Source of the DNA: Anas platyrhynchos
Taxonomy: Eukaryota; Chordata; Aves; Anseriformes; Anatidae
NCBI RefSeq assembly: GCF_047663525.1
Contig: NC_092611.1
Coordinates: forward strand, 905,001-969,000
DNA: 64,000 bases
Direction: 5' to 3'
The notes under the pieces were generated by a model. That model saw nothing but the letters and a program-made list of their open reading frames with translations, was not told the origin of the DNA and searched no databases. Below, in pieces: positions 22,035 to 35,504 of the stretch (its first letter is position 1; every line of letters begins with the position of its first letter). Position numbers and translations under genes: made by a program.

Positions 22035-22661
22035 GAAGAGAGGAGAGAAGAAGACAAGAGGGGAGGGAAGGGGAGGGAATAAAAGGAAGGGAGGGGAGGG
22101 GAGGGGAGGGCAGGGGGAGGGTAGGATAGGATAGGATAGGATAGGATAGGATAGGATAGGATAGGATAGGATAGGATAGGATAGGATAGGATAGGATAGG
22201 GTAGGGTAGGGTAGGGTAGGGTAGTGTAGCGTAGCGTAGTGTAGCATGTTAGAGGGGAGGGGAGCATAGGAGAGTATAGGGTAGTGTAGGGGATCGGAGT
22301 TTAGGGGAGTGTAGGGTAGGATACAGGAGGGGAGTGTAGGAGAGTGTAGGGGAGGGGGGCATAGGGTAATGTAGGGTAGTGTAGCGAATGGGAGTTTAGG
22401 GTAGGATAGGGGAGGGGAGTGTAGGAGTGTGTAGGGTAGTATAGGGGAGGGGAGTGTAGCAGAGTATAGGGACAGGGAGCATAGGGGAGGGGGTGTAGGG
22501 GAGGGGAGGAGACGGGAGGGGAAGGGAGGGGAGGGGAGGGGATGGGGGGGAGGGGAGGGGAGGCAAAAGTGGTGAGAGGAGGCAAAAGAGGGGAGGGGAG
22601 GGGAGGGGAGGGGAGGGGAGGGGAGGGGAGGGGAGGGGAGGGGAGGGGAGGGGAGGGGAGT
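22035..22661 (+). repeat. Polypurine block, unit B
   Basis: The layout is the same as in unit A. The GGATA run is similar, but the GGGTA run and the terminal GGGGA run (22,591-22,660) are shorter. Confidence 0.95.
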
Positions 22662-25600
22662 GCTACCATAAATAAAATTGCCAAATACATGTCATTTTGG
22701 ATCTGGAGCCAAATCTTTGTGTACATGTCCTCTCCCCGTAGCCCCACGTGCTGACCACCCACCCGAATCTATCATACTGTTGGTCAGAAAGAACAGGGAG
22801 CATAGGGGAGGGCAGGGGAGTGGAGGGAAGGGAAAAGAGGGGATGGGAGGGGTGGGGAGCGCTACCATCAATAAAATTGCCAAATACGATGAAGGAGCAG
22901 CAGAGCCTGCAACCTCCAGTCCCCAACATCCTCCAACCACCCCCCACTGCTCCGTGGGAAATAGATAGAAGAATCAAGACTGAGGTTTAGCCTGGGATGG
23001 AGGTAGTGTGGCGAGGTGGTTTTCTGTTTGGTTGGTTGGTTGGTTGGTTGGTTGGTTGGTTTTAAAGTTTTTAAATTCTCACTGTCCTACTTTGTGATCA
23101 GTTGGCAATAAATTCAATTACTCTTCCCCAAGCCAAGTCTGTTTTGTCCATGAAGCCATCTTCCAGTCCTGAAATAAGAAAGGAAACAGACCTGCAAGCA
23201 ACTGTTACACAAGTGCAGGAAGAGTGACAAAGGAGGGTTTTGAGGCATGAAGTTACTGCAAGGATGCTCTGCTCTTTCCTCACTTCAGTATGAAAAGCAT
23301 GGCACTAGTGGGTGGTCTGTGGTGGTAGTTGTTTTTTTGTTGTTTGTTTGTTTGTTTGTTGTTTTGTCAGCTCCACCCCACAGTATTTTGCTTGTTCTAC
23401 TTGTTTTGGTGTGCCCCCATTCCCTCCCTCAAGGTAAAACATCCCTAGGGGCCATAACTTGCTGTTAGCAAACAAGATCTTGCAAAAGAGTGAAGTTAAC
23501 ATGGCACCACCTGCACTGGTGTATAAATAGTTCAAATATTTTCCCTCACTTTCCTGTAACTTTCCTGTAAATTGCTGGTCAGGAGATAACAAGTGGAGAA
23601 AGGTTGTTGGGATAGGAAATGATCAGTGGGATGGGAAGTGATCATGGGGATAGGAACTCATTGGAATGGGAAAAATGGGTTTTATTTTTATTGCATTAAA
23701 TCCACTTTATTGACTGTGTTGTACAGTATGGCATTGTTTTATTATTATAAAATTACAATGATTATTATTTAATCTTATTAATTAAACAATTTTATAGGTT
23801 ATTATATTATAAATTATAAATATTAATATTTATTATATTGTTTTTATTCCTTTTCTACCCTATTAAACTCTCTTTATCCCAGTGCACTGCTTTGGACTTT
23901 AGTTTTCCTTCCGAGTCGTTGTGGATTCACTCCGGATGGGGGGACATTAGCGAACGCCTGTGTGTTTCAGATCCAAGGTCACCTTTGCCCTCAACTCAAG
24001 ACACATGTTTGCATCTGTTGTTGTGAAGCAATGTTAACAACAGCAACAAAAAAGTTCCCTACTTGCTAGCAGCATCCCTACGTTTGCTGGGGTCTGCTCT
24101 GTGCATTTTGAAGACCGTTCCATGCTATTCAGCCCCTTCAGGAGGAAATGGATGGTTCTAGGAAAATGCGTCTTGACCTGATGCAAAGCTGTGACTCAGC
24201 ACCCTGCAGCCCCCGCAACCCCTGGCATTTTACCTGCAGCCCCTCCAAAAACTCTGATGTTCCCTGCATCGACTTCAACCACTGCGGTGGGACCTGAGGC
24301 CCCTCAAAGCCTTGTCACTCCCCTGCAGCCCCTCCAGCCCCTGGCATGTTCCCTGCAGCACCTCGAGCCCCTGGCATGTTCCCTGCAGCCACTCCAAGCC
24401 TGGCACAGGCCCTACAGCTGGCTGCGGGGACTATCCAGAAATCTGCTCCAGAAATACAGTGATGGCAAGGAGCCCTCCGCTTCATTCTTCCTTTTTTTTT
24501 TCTAGCTGGAAGAATTCAGAGTTGTCAACGGAATTGGTTTGGAGGAGTAGGAAAGACAGAATTGCTGGGTTTCTGCTTTCTCCTAGATCCTATCAGACCA
24601 CAATATGACAGCTGTCTTTCTTTTACGTTCTTTTACACCTGGATCGTTCTCAGTTTTATGAGTGTGGGGTATTCCTTCTTTCTCCCTTTACCTTCCTTCC
24701 TCCCTCCCTCCCTTCCTTCCTTCCCTCCTTCCCTCCTTCCCTTCTTTCGTTCTGTCTGTCTGTCTGTCTGTCAGTCTGTCTCTCTTTCTGTCCAGCACTG
24801 ATTTTATGGCTACGTGTGCATATCCACAGTGTACAGTTTTCTCCCTTCCGTTTCTTCCCTGAGTCTTGCCCCTCTTCCCTGCAACTGAACAGCATTGCCT
24901 TGATCAAGGAAGTGGCAACATGCGGCTTACACAGTAAACTGCTGAAATTACAGCTATAACCATGGAGCACAGCTGCCGATCAACACAAGACCACCAATCG
25001 CTCACATTTCTAAACTGCTCGTCACAATTCTTCCGTATGTAGGCTGTGATGCTGCTCATTTCTTAAGCACCCATCCATTTCTTCTCTTCCCAGACCCTCA
25101 AGGTGTCCTGGTCAAACCACCTCCCTTCCTCTTGCCCCATCTGGCTCTCCCACCTTCCTTTCCCTGAAGGTTAAACTTTTTTTTTTTTTTTTTTTCCAGC
25201 ATAGGAGCTCCATAGAAGCTGCTGCTGCCCACCTCCGAGTTGACTAGGGCTGAACTACTGAAAAAGAAAAGAAAAGCTATAAATAAGAGTGAGAGATGGT
25301 GAATACCCAACCATCTCTTAAAAGCAGGATTTTAAGAGAATAAGTAATTGATAAATGGAGTTACGATCGAAAGGAAAAAAATCCACTGTTGCAATCAAGA
25401 GAGTTAAGAAGTTTTTCAAGTACATTAGGAACAAAAATTAGAGTAATGACACAGATCTGATACGGGATGGGTATTGCTTCAGTGAGAAATGATGAAAAAA
25501 AACACAACACAACACGTGTATGTGTTGTTGGGTATTTGTAAAAAAAAAAACAAAAACCAAACAGGTTAATGAAAACTGCATGCTCAATTAGATGATTTTT

Positions 25601-26323
25601 TTGTTGTCAATGGTAGGGAATTGTGTGCTTTACAACACAATATGTGTTATATATAATTTTATATATAAAATTTAACAATTTTTATATGTTATTATATTAT
25701 AAATTATAAATATTGTTATTTATTATAATAATATTCAGGAATATTCAGCTGTCAGGAATATTCAGCTCTTCTGCCATGGATCCTGCACAGGTTTCAAAGA
25801 ATATCTGCTCCACCATGGAGCAGCTACTTCTCCTCCTCCTATCACCTTGATGTTCCCTCTGTTGTTCCTCATTCTTTTTGTTCTCCCCAGCTCTCTCCAT
25901 CCAATATTTTCTGTGCATTCTTAGAGGCAGCACACCTTGGCTTATTGTCTGACTTTGGCTTATGGTGCGTCTGTTGCTGTGTCCAGCACAGTGCAGCCCC
26001 TATATTGCTACCAAAACCTTGCCACAAACCTCAATCCCCCTGTTAAAAGAGACCCTCTTGTTTGTTGCCCTTCTTTCGACACTCTCTAACAGGTTTATGT
26101 CTTTTTCTTATACTGTGGAGCCCAAAACTGCACTCAGTACTCAGTACATGGAATACCAAGAGAGACTGCCTGGCATTTTCTCTTCTCTGCAGAAGCTCTG
26201 TTGCTAACACTGTCCAGAAATCACCACTGTCACAGACAGTAGTAGCATTCCCTCCTCCCACAGTTTGTTCTTCCCCCCCAAGACTTAGACACCATCCAGA
26301 AAAATAAGAAGAATAATACTAAT

Positions 26324-26459
26324 AAAGTAAATAAAATAAAATAAAATAAAATAAAATAAAATAAAATAAAATAAAATAAAATAAAATAAAATAAAATAAA
26401 ATAAAATAAAATAAAATAAAATAAAATAAAATAAAATAAATAATAAAAATAATTAAAAT
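26324..26459. repeat. (AAAAT)n array, unit C
   Basis: This is the same locus in unit C and the shortest of the four arrays. It ends in TAATAAAAATAATTAAAATAG. Confidence 0.97.
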
Positions 26460-27264
26460 AGTCAAAAGCCGTCAGGAAGGCAGTGGTGCAGACTGTGGAG
26501 AGCCTGGGTTCAAATCCTTCTTCTGTGAGGCTCTGAACCTATATCCCACCACAATCTCTCTGCTAATGTATGGCAGGGAAAGGAGGAAGAAAGAACATAT
26601 CTCCTGCACTTTCCATTTATTGTTGACTGACAATTCTGTAGAGTTATAAAGCCTCAATCAGTGAGATACAGGGTTCTTCTCACATTGTCTCACTGTGCCC
26701 TAAGCGGAACAGCTCTCATTTAATAGATGCTTCACCACAAAATCATGAGTCATCTGCAGTTTTGAACCTTTCTGGGATCAAGTCCCTTCAGATGGTTGAG
26801 GAATCTGCTCCAGCACCTATGTAAACTGGTGCTCTACTAAGCTAGTGAGTGAACAAGAGAGAAATCCTCTGCTAGATGACTTGACAAATTGGGTCTGAAA
26901 ATAGTGTTGAGGCAGAATAGTCCACGATTTTTGCCTTGGGTGCACAGAGGGATTGGGTGTTGTAGACTTCTTTTATTCTTCATTAAGATAAACATTTTCA
27001 AAAATGTGCTTGTTCAACCTTGCTCCCACTGTGTGCATGGGAGGGAGATAACTGAAGGTGGGGAGCGTTGCTTGGATCCTGCAAGTGGCTGAGGTCCAGT
27101 GGGGTTGGAGGCTTTCTTCCTCCTTTTGGAAATGCAAAGCAACCCTGCACCTCCCCTGCACTTGCAGGAGGATCGTGACAGCCCAAAGCACAGCGGCTTT
27201 GTAATTGCTGCATACACTTCGATCGGATTTACGTTTGGTAGCAGGGGCCTGCAGGGATGGCGTC

Positions 27265-28080
27265 TGTGAGAACAGGCCAGACAACAGCCAGCTCCAGATA
27301 GCTCCAAAAGGGCCCCGGCGCTTGCCAGAGCTGAGCCAATAAGCGATGTTGTTTGCACCTCTGGGAGAGCAGATGTAAGAAGGGGGAAATACTGCTGCAC
27401 AACAGAAGCTGGAAGAGCAAGGAGTGAGAAGCAGCCCTGCAGCCCCCAAGGTGAGTGCAGCAGGAGGCAGGAGGTGCTCCAGGCTCACAGCAGCAGTTCC
27501 CCTGCGGGCTGTGCAGGGAGAGGCCCCTGGTGGAGCAGGCTGTCCCCCTGCACCCATGGGTCCCGCATGGAGCAGATCTCCACGCTGCAGCGCCCCTGTG
27601 GGTGGAGGAGCCCCCGGTGGAGCAGGTGGCTGTGGCCTGGAGGAGGCTGCGGCCCATGGAGAGCCCCCGCAGGAGCAGGCCCCGGGCCGCAGCTGCAGCC
27701 CCCCCGTGGAGAGGAGCCCCCGCAGGAGCAGGGGGGCTGGGGGGAGCTGCCGCCCAGCCGTGGGGGACCCGTGCTGGAGCAGTTTGCTCCTGGGGGATGG
27801 ATGGATGGATGGAGCCCGTGGGACGGAGCCGTGTGGGAGCAGTGCTTGAGGAGCTGCTGCCTGTGGGCAGCCCGTGTGGGATCAGCTGGGGAAGGACGGC
27901 ATCCCGTGGGAGGGACCCCACGGGGAGCAGGGGCAGGGAGGGACCCTGAGGGTCACTCTACTGAGTCTGCTTTGCCCGTCACGATACTTGTTGAGCCATC
28001 GCCCTCTCCTTATCTCAGCCCTGGAGCCCTTTGCATCGTATTTTCTCCCCCTTTCCCTTTGAGGAGGGGGAGTGAGAGAG
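27265..28080 (+). mobile_element. Avian ERV-type LTR, unit C, 3' end missing
   Basis: This is the same LTR as in unit B up to GTGAGAGAG. The last 45 or so bases are replaced by the C-rich minisatellite through the 28,080 deletion junction. Confidence 0.75.
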
Positions 28081-28086
28081 CACCTC
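28076..28086. other. Deletion junction in unit C
   Basis: LTR sequence ending GTGAGAGAG joins C-rich minisatellite starting CACCTCGAGCCC. AGCA is shared by both parents at the join. This fits a single microhomology-mediated or slippage-type deletion of about 6.3 kb. Confidence 0.8.
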
Positions 28087-29399
28087 GAGCCCCTGGCATG
28101 TTCCCTGCAGCCACTCCAAGCCTGGCACAGGCCCTACAGCTGGCTGCGGGGACTATCCAGAAATCCGCTCCGGAAATACAGTGATGGCAAGGAGACCTCC
28201 ACTTCATTCTTCCATTTTTTTCTAGCTGGAAGCATTCAGAGTTGTCAATGGAATTGGTTTGGAGGAGTAGGAAAGACAGAATTGCTGGGTTTCTGCTTTC
28301 TCCCAGAAACTATCAGACCACAACATGACAGTTGTCTTTCTTTTACGTTCTTTTACACCTGGATCTTTCTCAGTTTTATGAGTGTGGGGTATTCCTTCTT
28401 TCTCCCTTTACCTTCCTTCCTCCCTCCCTCCCTTCCCTCCTTCCCTTCTTTCGTTCTGTCTGTCTGTCTGTCTGTCAGTCTGTCTCTCTTTCTGTCCAGC
28501 ACTGATTTTATGGCTACGTGTGCATATCCACAGTGTACAGTTTTCTCCCTTCCGTTTCTTCCCTGAGTCTTGCCCCTCTTCCCTGCAACTGAACAGCATT
28601 GCCTTGATCAAGGAAGTGGCAACATGCGGCTTACACAGTAAACTGCTGAAATTACAGCTATAACCATGGAGCACAGCTGCCGATCAACACAAGACCACCA
28701 ATCGCTCACATTTCTAAACTGCTCGTCACAATTCTTCCGTATGTAGGCTGTGATGCTGCTCATTTCTTAAGCACCCATCCATTTCTTCTCTTCCCAGACC
28801 CTCAAGGTGTCCTGGTCAAACCACCTCCCTTCCTCTTGCCCCATCTGGCTCTCCCACCTTCCTTTCCCTGAAGGTTAAACTTTTTTTTTTTTTTTTTTTC
28901 CAGCATAGGAGCTCCATAGAAGCTGCTGCTGCCCACCTCCGAGTTGACTAGGGCTGAACTACTGAAAAAGAAAAGAAAAGCTATAAATAAGAGTGAGAGA
29001 TGGTGAATACCCAACCATCTCTTAAAAGCAGGATTTTAAGAGAATAAGTAATTGATAAATGGAGTTACGATCGAAAGGAAAAAAATCCACTGTTGCAATC
29101 AAGAGAGTTAAGAAGTTTTTCAAGTACATTAGGAACAAAAATTAGAGTAATGACACAGATCTGATACGGGATGGGTATTGCTTCAGTGAGAAATGATGAA
29201 AAAAAACACAACACAACACGTGTATGTGTTGTTGGGTATTTGTAAAAAAAAAAACAAAAACCAAACAGGTTAATGAAAACTGCATGCTCAATTAGATGAT
29301 TTTTTTGTTGTCATTGGTAGGGAATTGTGTGCTTTACAACACAATATGTGTTATATATATATATATTATATATGTTTTTTATATGTTTTATATATGTTT

Positions 29400-30780
29400 T
29401 AATAAAATAAGGAAATGATATTTTTTTTTTACGTTTGTGGTTTCCAAACTGTAGTTAATAAACATTAAACAAGATGCAATAGGATCTCGTTAACTCTTTT
29501 GTTTGAAAAAACAGTGGCCCTGATCGAGAGGTGCAAGTGAGAGGAGACAATATTCAGTATTTCTCTATGTTGTCATTTATTGGTGAAGATGAAAGTCTGC
29601 AATTCATGTTCTTTACACTAGCATGACAAAATGACCACAAGGGGGACTGTCTGGTAGTGAAAAGGAACTTCAGCATGGATTAAAAATCTTTGCCTTTCTT
29701 TATTCTGAACTGTTTTTCTTATGGCTGCTAGAAAACCACCACAGAGATTCTCTGCCTTAGAAATAAAACTGCCCAGGCTGTTCTGATAAACCTGTAGGGT
29801 TAAGGCACTTCTACCAAAACAGATTTCAAAAGGCAAGAAGTCAAAAAGCAACAATTCAGTAATCTGTGTACGCTTCTATATTAAGTTTTAAGATAACCTG
29901 GTTTATATTTAGTTCACACAAATTAACCAAACATAGCAGCATACAACCTAAGAAAAGCTTAAGAAATTTATTAGATGCACAGATAAAGTGCTGTAACAGA
30001 GAAACTTGTGTAAATCTATTCTAAAATAAATAAGGTACAGTTAAACCACCTTTGACTCGTTTTAACACGGAAAGAAATAACCTAAGTTTTAATCATTTGA
30101 ATTTTAAGGTCAAGGTGAAATATACCATAACTATAACAGTGGTTGTGATCTGTATCAACTATTTGAGGCTCCTGTTCCTCTTGAGGTCTCCCAGAAACAG
30201 GAAGGCTATTGCAAAATGTATACATTAGACATAGTTCCTTTTACAGAAACATTTTTGTAATAAAGTCTGGTTGCTCAAATACATGTTAAAATATTTAACA
30301 AGGAAACAATTTTCTCCTGATCCAGTCGATCTTTTAAACAAGACGATGTATTTTTGCTATGACGCAGCCCACAGGAGGGAACAGAAGTAAACATCCTCCT
30401 TAACTGAAGACTGTTTTGCTTGAAGAACTAAACTATTGCATTATTATATGAGAGCAAGAAATATCCATTTGGGTTATCCCTTTCTCCAAACATGGTGCCC
30501 AGTGATACATGTATTTTTGCCTTAATCTCAAAGGCCCGTTTGTCTCCAGGTAAGGTACGTTAAAAAGAGATTCCCTTTAAGCATCTTATCACAAGATCTC
30601 TTACTGCCTTTCCATCCGGGGAAGCTTGTGTGTTAAACTGCCCTTGGAGTTTTGGATGCTACTAGATTTCTGTGCTCTGTTATCCATAATTTCAGGCACT
30701 TCGGGGCTAACATGGCTGTTTAAGTCAATGCAATAATATTACCGATATATTCAACACTCAGAAGAGTCACCACAGTTTCG
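29400..30780 (-). other. Downstream region of the ATG4A-like gene
   Basis: About 1.4 kb of AT-rich sequence follows the stop codon and is duplicated at 52,480-53,849. It is probably 3' UTR and flank. I did not fix a polyadenylation site. Confidence 0.4.
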
Positions 30781-30845
30781 TCACACACTCAGGATTTCAA
30801 ATTCTTCTTCCAATTCAAATAGCTTGTCAGTAGATTCAATGAGTT
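30781..30845 (-). CDS. ATG4A: ATG4A-like last exon with C-terminal ATG8-binding motif
   Basis: The coding part is 65 bp: ELIESTDKLFELEEEFEILSV then TGA at 30,781-30,783. FEIL after an acidic run is the C-terminal LC3-interacting motif of ATG4A/B. Acceptor TTTTTTTACAG. Confidence 0.88.
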
Positions 30846-31117
30846 CTGTAAAAAAAGATAAAGAAAAAAATGCTTCTAAAGACATGCCTGATTTTGTTCA
30901 CTTAAAAAAAAAAACTTTGAAAGACGCATTCCAGAAAAGTACTTTGTAAGAGTGAAAAAAAAAAATCTGTGCTAGCAATTGTATGGCTTGTTTGGATACA
31001 TGCCTGCTATATATTGCTTGACACTCACAAAGGATAGTTATTCTACCTGTGATTATTCTTTTATTTGCTAACGAGGAACATAACATTGCACAATTAGGCT
31101 TTTAATCGGTGCCTTAC

Positions 31118-31229
31118 CTGCTCCTGTGGTTGTCACTTCTGGTTTTGTTGGAGGTATGAAAGGAGGCCAGTGTGGCGGGTGCTTCTGGACCAGCTCAAAC
31201 ATCCGTAGACTCTGCTGCTTTAGAATCTC
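31118..31229 (-). CDS. ATG4A: ATG4A-like exon j
   Basis: 112 bp, encoding EILKQQSLRMFELVQKHPPH and WPPFIPPTKPEVTTTGA. Acceptor GTCCTCAG, donor GTAAGG. Confidence 0.88.
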
Positions 31230-32366
31230 CTGAGGACAGAATGCTTTCATTTTAAAAGCTGGCTCGGGAGACGCTTCAAACACAAAACGTGTCTGCTTAA
31301 TTGAAAGTGTTTTTTAATTACGCATGTCCATCAGGAAAATAAAGTCTTTATACAGACATACTGTGAAATCCAAGCACCATGGTCTCTGTAATACATCCCT
31401 AGTTAAAACACATCTGGAAGACAGATCTCTTGAACTGTACTACAAATTATCAGTCTTATCATCTTTTGATATCAGCTTTGATATCTGCAAACCTGTAATT
31501 TTGTTGACATGTAGCAAGCACACTAGGAATGTACAATATTTTCTGCTTTTTAAAAGAAAGTTGCTTGCATAGAACTCTCCTCAAGTTTTCTGTTGATCAA
31601 TAGCACAAAAGACAGATCTATCAGCTCCTCCAAACGGGAAAAAAAAAAAAAAAAACGCATCAGATTTTGAAGGACAGGTTTTGGTCAGGAAAAAAGGTGT
31701 TCCTGAAGCCAAACGCTATTCCTCTTCAAAGAGAAGTTACCTTCTGTCCTGTATTTCAGTTATTTACAAACTGATTTTTTTTTTTTTAAATAAATGCCTT
31801 TAGAGGTTGATGGTACTTTACATTCAGACGTCTGGTGCTTAGCTTAACAGCTGCATGCAGAAACATCCTCAAGTCTGTTTCCTGTGGCAGCCAGCACCTT
31901 CTGTTCTCCCTAGATCAGCAGGAGCTAGAGGCCTGCAGCACTTACAGAATCAGATCTTTAAGATAGCAGGGACTAACAGTCATAATTAGAACACGCAATC
32001 TATTATGTCAAACAATAAAAAAGGATCAGGAAGCAAATCATTGATACATCACTACAATATGGCAGTTAAACCTTAGTCATTTAGTGAGAATTAGAAGTTA
32101 AAAGCAAGTGTCACCCAGTAACACCTTCAAGTGTGGATGTTTACACCCATTTTCCAACTGGCAGGGTTTGTGGCTGGTAAAGTGCTGAACAATTTCCAAT
32201 TAGCAATTCAGTAGTATTGCCTTACCCTGATGCTTTAATGCATTCTTCTCCATGGCTCATACAATTTGTATACAAAGGAAAATGCAAAGGAAAATTTTAC
32301 AAAAAACAGACAATAAAAACCAGACTTTATAAAGAACAAATCGAGATGCTAAGTTCCCACTCTTAC

Positions 32367-32423
32367 CTTTTGTACAAGACTACACCGGTTATCAAAATCA
32401 CATTCTTCTTTGCAAAAGAAGCC
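32367..32423 (-). CDS. ATG4A: ATG4A-like exon i
   Basis: 57 bp, encoding GFFCKEECDFDNRCSLVQK. The Trp normally found before CSLV is Arg. Acceptor CCCTAAG, donor GTAAGA. Confidence 0.87.
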
Positions 32424-33478
32424 CTTAGGGGAAAAAACAAACACACAGAGTTTTACCTTTGCAGATGGTAGGTATGTGGTACCAGCAGGTAAGGCGGTTT
32501 GACCTCTGATACAGTAATGCCCTGTACGATCAGTAGATATAAGACTCCAAATATGTGGCAGCTCTAGGGAGAGAACCCACGGGGAGAACAAGGCCCTGCA
32601 AACCCCTAACGAAATAGTCAAGCAAAAAATAGCAGCAGCTCCTGTGTGCTCCTCCATGGAGCGCCACCCAGTTCCTACAGTCCAGGTATCAGCAGAAGCT
32701 GAAAACTTGTAGATGATGGACCACCTAAGGAACATTTCCATTCTGGTATCTATACTGAAAATATTTGCTCTTCATTATGATTTTGTCTGTCTCGTTGCAT
32801 CATGCCACATTTTGCACACTTACGTAGTTAAGTATTAAAACAAAACAAAACAAAACAAAAAAACTTTCTAAAAAGCAGCAGTATTAAAAAACAGGTATGT
32901 GAATGAATGACAGATACCGGTATCTTTACAGATTGTTTAAAGCTTTAGAAACACATCCCACTGGTGACAACTGCCAATCACCCAATCACAGGATACTGGC
33001 ATGGGATCAGATCCAATTTTTTCAAATACCACAGTACCCCCATGACATTTTGGGTGAATTACAAATAATACATTTGTATTTGTAATTTGGGGTGAAATAC
33101 AATAATTCCACTTAAACATTTTCAACTTATGATATAAAGTAAGTTTAAGTAACTTGTCTAGAGGTGACCAAACATAAAGTAGTGATAGAATAAAACACGT
33201 TAACCTGTTTCAGTTCCTTGCTCTGACCATTATAATGCCTCTTGAAAGAAGTAAAAGCTGCTCAGTAAAGAAAACAAAGCGAGCTCCCTACAGTACAGAC
33301 AGCTCCCCACTTGCCCTAAGATTCTCCATGTAGTTATGTACAAACTACTATGTGTTGATCACAGAAGACAGCTTTGTGATCTTGGTTCTGTTCAAGGAGA
33401 TGCATTGCTGCCCTTACCAATGTAGAGAGACATTACTTTGAGATAAAGTACATGCATTCCAGATTTCCTGACACTTAC

Positions 33479-33624
33479 TAAAGCTACTGAAGGGTCCAAA
33501 TTCATGATCTTCATTCTATGTGGGGCTTCCTGGCAGTGGAAACTCTCATCGTCAACCGTGCCATTTTCTTCTGAATCTACAAAGCTTTGAGTGGTGTGAG
33601 GGTCCAGATAGATCAGCTCATTGC
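33479..33624 (-). CDS. ATG4A: ATG4A-like exon h, catalytic Asp and His
   Basis: 146 bp, encoding NELIYLDPHTTQSFVDSEEN through MNLDPSVAL. The Asp and His of LDPH complete the catalytic triad. The acceptor is CCATCCAG here, whereas the right-hand copy has CCATCCGG. Confidence 0.9.
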
Positions 33625-34510
33625 CTGGATGGGTAAAAGCCGTATGTTAAAAATAAGCAAGTGACATTAATAAGCACTTGGTCCAGAACTGTAAAATAGA
33701 AATTAGATTGCCATTGCAGTCAGTATAATCTAGACTTTCCAGCTAGGGATTCTTTAAGAGAATCGGAAGGTTTAGACACAGCGTTTCCCACAGGGTATTT
33801 AGTATAACTTCCTATTGTCACCTATTACTGTAATTTTTTGGGTGGTTATGTTCTATCTTTGTCGCATACTTTTATTTTTCCATGTGAGATCCAGTACTTT
33901 TTTTTTTTTTTTTTTTTTTTAAATCTCAAGTGTTGTAAACACTAACATTTGACAGATTAAAAGGTACAGGATGTTCACAGATGCAATCTGTAATCCCATT
34001 AGGCATTCATTCAGAAATTGGAACAAAAAAGCCTAACTAAAACAGGTTAGGTTTTACAAAAGGACAAAATAGGGTTGCAAAATTTTGGCCCAAAGTGGGG
34101 TGAAATCTGAAGGAATGCATTTTAAATTAATTAGAGCAATACTTAATAACAGAAGGTATGCAAAAGGTGAAAAAGATACTGCTATCAGAAACAGTTTTGA
34201 AATACAAGAAAATAAAAGTGACATTTGACCAATACACTTGTCAAATGCTATCAGCTATTCTCAGTATGTTGCTCTTGTTGATGTCATCACTTATTTTTAC
34301 ACCTAGCTTTGCTGTTAACTTTCTGCTCCTGTTAAGGATCATCTCATACTGTTTCTAAACTCTTTTAGATATGCTTCTTCATTTATTTTATTCTATTCTC
34401 ATCTTTCTTTACTTCTAGAGGTTCACGCTTAGACCCCTTACTATTTCCCCTTCAAAAAATGTTCTCTTTTGATCATCTGCACATTTGGAATAAGTTTCTT
34501 TTTTCCTTAC

Positions 34511-34589
34511 CTAAAAATCCTATGAAATAATAGGCATTCTTTGGTTTCCCTCCTAATGCTCCCAAAGACTGTGGCATCTTAAAGCATTC
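34511..34589 (-). CDS. ATG4A: ATG4A-like exon g
   Basis: 79 bp, encoding ECFKMPQSLGALGGKPKNAY and YFIGFLG. The KPNNAYYF Asn of the family is Lys. Acceptor TCCTAG, donor GTAAGG. Confidence 0.87.
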
Positions 34590-34698
34590 CTAGGAGTTCA
34601 AAAGGAATAAAGGAAATTGTCATTCATTTCTTTACTGACATCACAGATACCCAAACTTATTTGACAGTAACGAGCAATGAATTGAAAGAAAACCTTAC

Positions 34699-34886
34699 TT
34701 TAAATGCATCAATATATACGGGATTTATGTGATTTATCCCTAGTCGTAGAGGTATAATAAGCAAGAGGGCTTTCCAGCCTGTGCAGAGGCCTCCTGCCTT
34801 CTTGCTTCGGCCAAGAGCACTTCTGTGCAAATGTGCACTGCTGTGGGACGCGCTGCTGCTCTGAGGAGGGGACCAGCACATTTTTT
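34699..34886 (-). CDS. ATG4A: ATG4A-like exon f
   Basis: 188 bp. The variable loop (SSSASHSSAHLHRSALGR) is followed by the conserved GWKALLLIIPLRLGINHINP and VYIDAFK. The Pro usual in WKPLLLI is Ala here. Acceptor CCCGCAG, donor GTAAGG. Confidence 0.87.
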
Positions 34887-35424
34887 CTGCGGGAATAAAA
34901 CTAGAAATCAGTCAACGCACAGAGGAACACAAAGCAGATCTTCCTCTCAGTAGTGAATTAAGCTAGTTTGCCAGGGATCTTTATAGGGCACCCAAGACAA
35001 AACGAGCCGGGCATGGCAATTACAGCTATTTAGTAGAAGTAATTCTAGCAGACAGTATGTGCTGGCACGTCCAAGTGAGACGTTAGATCAATGATTGGGG
35101 GATGACAATTTAAGACTGCAGTGACATGTCCTATTAATGTTATTAATAGTGTCAAGCTTTGCCTATAAAACGCCAGAGAAATGAAATGGCAGCAATGATG
35201 ACAGTAGAAATTCTTCAAGGAGCTCTTCACATCCAGTGATGTGAGCACGAAGTTGGCATCAGGGATCAAAAAAACACAACTGAGTTTGTATGTCCTTCTT
35301 CCCTCTTCTTACCCTTGCAAGACAAACCCATGGCCCCCCAAGTATTTGTTCATGTTTAGATACATGCTGGCAAATGGAGTCAAATCAGAAACTGTTACCA
35401 GAAAACTGATGAGGTGTCACTTAC

Positions 35425-35504
35425 TGATGTCGTCAATGACCACCGTATTGCCCATAGATACATAAACTGCTAATGAATTCCATTCATCAAATAAAGCAAG
35501 CTTC
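35425..35504 (-). CDS. ATG4A: ATG4A-like exon e
   Basis: 80 bp, encoding KLALFDEWNSLAVYVSMGNT and VVIDDI. Acceptor TTTCTAG, donor GTAAGT. Confidence 0.87.

Larger units (their letters stand above)
15611..26100 (+). repeat. Amplified unit B, about 10.5 kb
   Basis: This is a full direct copy of unit A with the same order of parts. It shares private variants with unit C, for example AAGTGAGAGAGCAGCC rather than GCGGCC at the LTR end and the ATAACTGAAGGTGGGG change at about 16,570. B and C therefore look like the closest pair. Confidence 0.9.
26101..29350 (+). repeat. Amplified unit C with internal deletion
   Basis: The copy runs from the unit start through most of the LTR to 28,080. It then jumps straight to the part that corresponds to about 13,868 of unit A or 24,358 of unit B, and continues to 29,350, where the ATG4A-bearing segment begins. 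About 6.3 kb of unit sequence is missing, including all of the decayed exons and the polypurine block. Confidence 0.9.
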
